Positions 5,538 to 7,044 of a stretch of DNA of 7,044 bases are shown here, in pieces. Origin of the DNA: Microbacterium sp. Lineage in GTDB: Bacteria > Actinomycetota > Actinomycetes > Actinomycetales > Microbacteriaceae. Under the pieces are notes generated by a model that saw only the letters and a program-made list of their open reading frames with translations, ran no database searches and was not told the DNA's origin. The position numbers and the translations under genes are program-made. The stretch is taken from NCBI RefSeq assembly GCF_003248605.1, contig NZ_QFPF01000124.1, forward strand, positions 1-7,044. The letters are read 5' to 3'. Positions within the stretch are counted from its first letter, which is position 1, and each line of letters starts with the position of its first letter.

Positions 5538-6980
5538 TCATCCCTCGGCGTGCCGATCCAGGAACGCGTAGACCTCCGAGTCGTCCACGCCCGGGAAGGC
5601 GCCGCGCGGCAGCGGCGAGAACATCTGCGTGTGGACCCGGGCCGAGGGCCAGGCCCTGCCGTCCCAGCGCTCGGCGACCTCGTTCGCGGGGCGTCGGCAG
5701 CAGGCCTCGTCGGGGCAGGTCGATACCGCGCGCGCCGCGCTCTCGCGGCCGCGGAACCAGCGGGCGTCGTCGAAGGGCACGCCCACCGTGATCGAGAACT
5801 CGCCGTCGGGCGTCGTGCCGGTCTGCGTCGAGCACCAGAAGGTGCCGGCGGGGGTGTCGGTGTACTGGTAGTGCTCGGTCGTGCGGTTCTGCTGCGAGAA
5901 CGCCCCGCGGGCCGAGAATCGGCGGCAGACGATCTGCCCCTCCACCGAACCGGTGACATCCATCGGCAGGGGCAGGTCGTCGTTCTCGTAGACCCGCTGC
6001 AACGCTCCGTTGTGCCCCACCCGCAGGAAGTGCAGGGAGATGCCCAGGTGATGGGTGACGAGGTTGGTCATGCGCATGCCCGCGGCCTCGTGCGTCACGC
6101 CGAACGCGTCGCGGAAGTCCTCCACGGCGAGGTTGCGGTCCTTCTTGGCCTGCTGCAGAAAGGCGACCGCGGCGCCCTCGGGCATGAGGCAGCACGCGGC
6201 GAAGTAGTTGATCTCGAGGCGCTGCTGCAAGAAGTCGGCGTAGTCCGTGGGGCGGGTGTGGCCGAGCAGGCGGTGGGCCATGGCCTGCAGCGCCATCGAT
6301 CGGAGGCCGTGGCCGCCGGGGATGGATGCCGGGGGCAGATAGATGCGTCCGTTCTCGAGATCGGTGATCGAGCGGGTCGACGAGGGCAGATCCGCCGCAT
6401 AGATCAGCTCGAATCCGAGTCGCTCGGCCATGATGCTCACCGTGCGGTGCGTGAGTGCGCCGGAGACGTGGCCGGCGAGGCGCAATTGCTTCTCGGCGAG
6501 CTTCTCGATCTCGGGCAGGTAGTTGTCGATCTCGCGCATCCGCAGCCGCAGCTCGGTGTTGGCCCGGCGGGCCTCCTCGGGGGTCGCGATGGCCTCGCGC
6601 TCGCGTCGCTGCAGCTCGCGATGCATGCCCAGCATCGTCTCGAGCGTCTCATCCGACATCCCCTTCGTCACGCGCACAGGTGCGATGCCCAGGCGCCGGA
6701 ACGTGGGGCTCGCCTGCGCGCGTTCGAGCTCGATCTCGAGGGCCGCGCGCCGGTTGGGCGGTTCGCCCGAGATGAGGTCGGACACGTCGGTGCCCGTGGC
6801 GTCGGCGATCGCCTGCAGCAGGGAGAGCTTGGGTTCGCGCTTGCCGTTCTCGATCAGGCTGAGCTGGCTGCCGGCGACGCCGACGGCGGCCCCCAGCTCG
6901 TCGAGGGTGAGACCCGCGGTGAGGCGGTGGTGTCGGATGCGGTGGCCCAGTGTGGAGAGCTCGAGCGCGGTGCCTGGCAT
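5538..6980 (-). CDS. ramB: RamB-type transcriptional regulator (Xre HTH, ImmA/IrrE-like and ScfR domains)
   Basis: This is a 480-residue DNA-binding regulator close in length and layout to RamB, the regulator of acetate and glyoxylate-cycle genes in corynebacteria and mycobacteria. An Xre-type helix-turn-helix lies at residues 11-67 (LTLDELGAAVGVAGSQLSLI, then ENGKREPKL). A charged helical linker follows at about 108-170, an ImmA/IrrE-like domain at about 180-310, and a C-terminal short-chain fatty acyl-CoA regulator domain at about 325-475. The metalloprotease HExxH motif is not intact: the matching stretch reads MAHRLLGH (H236, H241), although the second conserved segment EINYFAACCLMPE survives, so proteolysis is unlikely. 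Cysteines at 352, 383, 422, 427 and 428 are clustered in the C-terminal domain. The ATG at 6980 is the only start in frame before the window edge. The gene is convergent with pncA and divergent from an unseen gene on the right. The ramB symbol rests on domain layout, so orthology is probable rather than proven. Confidence 0.85.
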   Translation of the reverse strand: MPGTALELSTLGHRIRHHRLTAGLTLDELGAAVGVAGSQLSLIENGKREPKLSLLQAIADATGTDVSDLISGEPPNRRAALEIELERAQASPTFRRLGIAPVRVTKGMSDETLETMLGMHRELQRREREAIATPEEARRANTELRLRMREIDNYLPEIEKLAEKQLRLAGHVSGALTHRTVSIMAERLGFELIYAADLPSSTRSITDLENGRIYLPPASIPGGHGLRSMALQAMAHRLLGHTRPTDYADFLQQRLEINYFAACCLMPEGAAVAFLQQAKKDRNLAVEDFRDAFGVTHEAAGMRMTNLVTHHLGISLHFLRVGHNGALQRVYENDDLPLPMDVTGSVEGQIVCRRFSARGAFSQQNRTTEHYQYTDTPAGTFWCSTQTGTTPDGEFSITVGVPFDDARWFRGRESAARAVSTCPDEACCRRPANEVAERWDGRAWPSARVHTQMFSPLPRGAFPGVDDSEVYAFLDRHAEG

Positions 6981-6986
6981 GTTTTG

Positions 6987-6992
6987 AGCATA
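6987..6992 (-). promoter_or_regulatory. Candidate -10 element for the RamB-type gene (leaderless)
   Basis: On the minus strand TATGCT lies 6 nt before the ATG at 6980. No Shine-Dalgarno is present in the CAAAAC that separates them, which supports a leaderless mRNA. The -35 region is poor (CGAAAG), suggesting a weak or regulated promoter. Confidence 0.45.
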
Positions 6993-6994
6993 GT

Positions 6995-7014
6995 GAAAGA
7001 AGTGGATTTCTTTC
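6995..7014. promoter_or_regulatory. 20-bp near-palindromic operator in the divergent control region
   Basis: GAAAGAAGT at 6995-7003 and ATTTCTTTC at 7006-7014 are inverted repeats matching at 8 of 9 positions around a central GG. The outer 7 bp (GAAAGAA and TTCTTTC) are perfect. The site is markedly AT-rich for this genome and covers the space between the -10 and -35 positions of the regulator's promoter. It is therefore well placed for autorepression and for control of the divergent gene. It does not resemble the published C. glutamicum RamB motif as I recall it, so the binding protein is inferred from position. Confidence 0.6.
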
Positions 7015-7031
7015 GAGTCATTTTCGCCTCA

Positions 7032-7039
7032 AGAAGGAG
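7032..7039 (+). promoter_or_regulatory. Strong ribosome binding site of a divergent gene starting beyond the right edge
   Basis: AGAAGGAG is a near-ideal Shine-Dalgarno and is followed by only 5 nt before the window ends, so a start codon is expected at about 7045-7050. It is the only good Shine-Dalgarno at a gene start in the window; the other genes look leaderless. The gene itself is not visible. A glyoxylate-cycle gene such as aceA or aceB is a reasonable guess given the RamB-type neighbour. Confidence 0.55.
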
Positions 7040-7044
7040 TGTGG

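Noticed and set aside
4568..5959. Minus-strand open frame of 463 codons across pncA and the end of the MMPL gene
   Set aside because: Composition is Arg/Ser/Pro-rich with no motif, and it overlaps three genes supported by catalytic or domain motifs.
1..7044. CRISPR arrays, tRNA or rRNA genes, insertion sequences, toxin-antitoxin or phage defence genes
   Set aside because: No regularly spaced repeats, tRNA cloverleaf, transposase or defence-type domain was seen on either strand; the DUF222 fragment alone does not justify a defence call.

Overview
The window is high-GC actinobacterial chromosome, most likely from Microbacteriaceae and possibly Microbacterium. Four things suggest this: the strong G/C third-position bias, a DUF222-type gene, a RamB-type regulator, and a recurring TANNNT hexamer 6-7 nt before start codons, which is the layout of leaderless actinobacterial promoters. 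The species call is inference; no marker gene is present.

Layout from left to right. (1) Positions 1-990, minus strand: the N-terminal 330 codons of a DUF222/13E12-type protein, a family that usually carries a C-terminal HNH nuclease. The gene runs off the left edge. (2) Positions 991-1078: a short intergenic stretch with a 7-bp inverted repeat. (3) Positions 1079 to about 2170, minus strand: a decayed GAF-domain sensor histidine kinase. The HisKA and HATPase parts are intact in one frame, but the GAF part is split over two further frames, lacks an internal segment and has lost its start. A REP-like repeat lies at its 3' end. (4) Positions 2202-2597, plus strand: a 131-residue protein with two membrane segments and unknown function. 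(5) Positions 2655-4934, plus strand: a full-length MMPL (RND superfamily) transporter preceded by a near-perfect 19-nt palindrome. (6) Positions 4931-5497, plus strand: a nicotinamidase (PncA) whose ATG overlaps the MMPL stop codon and which has its own candidate promoter. (7) Positions 5509-5536: a 12-bp GC-rich hairpin between convergent genes. (8) Positions 5538-6980, minus strand: a RamB/ScfR-type regulator (Xre HTH, ImmA/IrrE-like and short-chain fatty acyl-CoA regulator domains). (9) Positions 6981-7044: a divergent control region with a 20-bp near-palindrome inside the likely regulator promoter, and a strong ribosome binding site for a plus-strand gene that begins just past the right edge.

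The genes do not form one pathway. PncA makes nicotinic acid for NAD salvage, the MMPL protein is probably an exporter, and the RamB-type regulator probably senses acyl-CoA state and controls itself and the divergent neighbour. In this family that neighbour is often a glyoxylate-cycle gene, but it is not visible here. I see no convincing new defence or mobile system. The most informative points are the broken kinase, the two operator-like palindromes and the consistent leaderless-promoter geometry.
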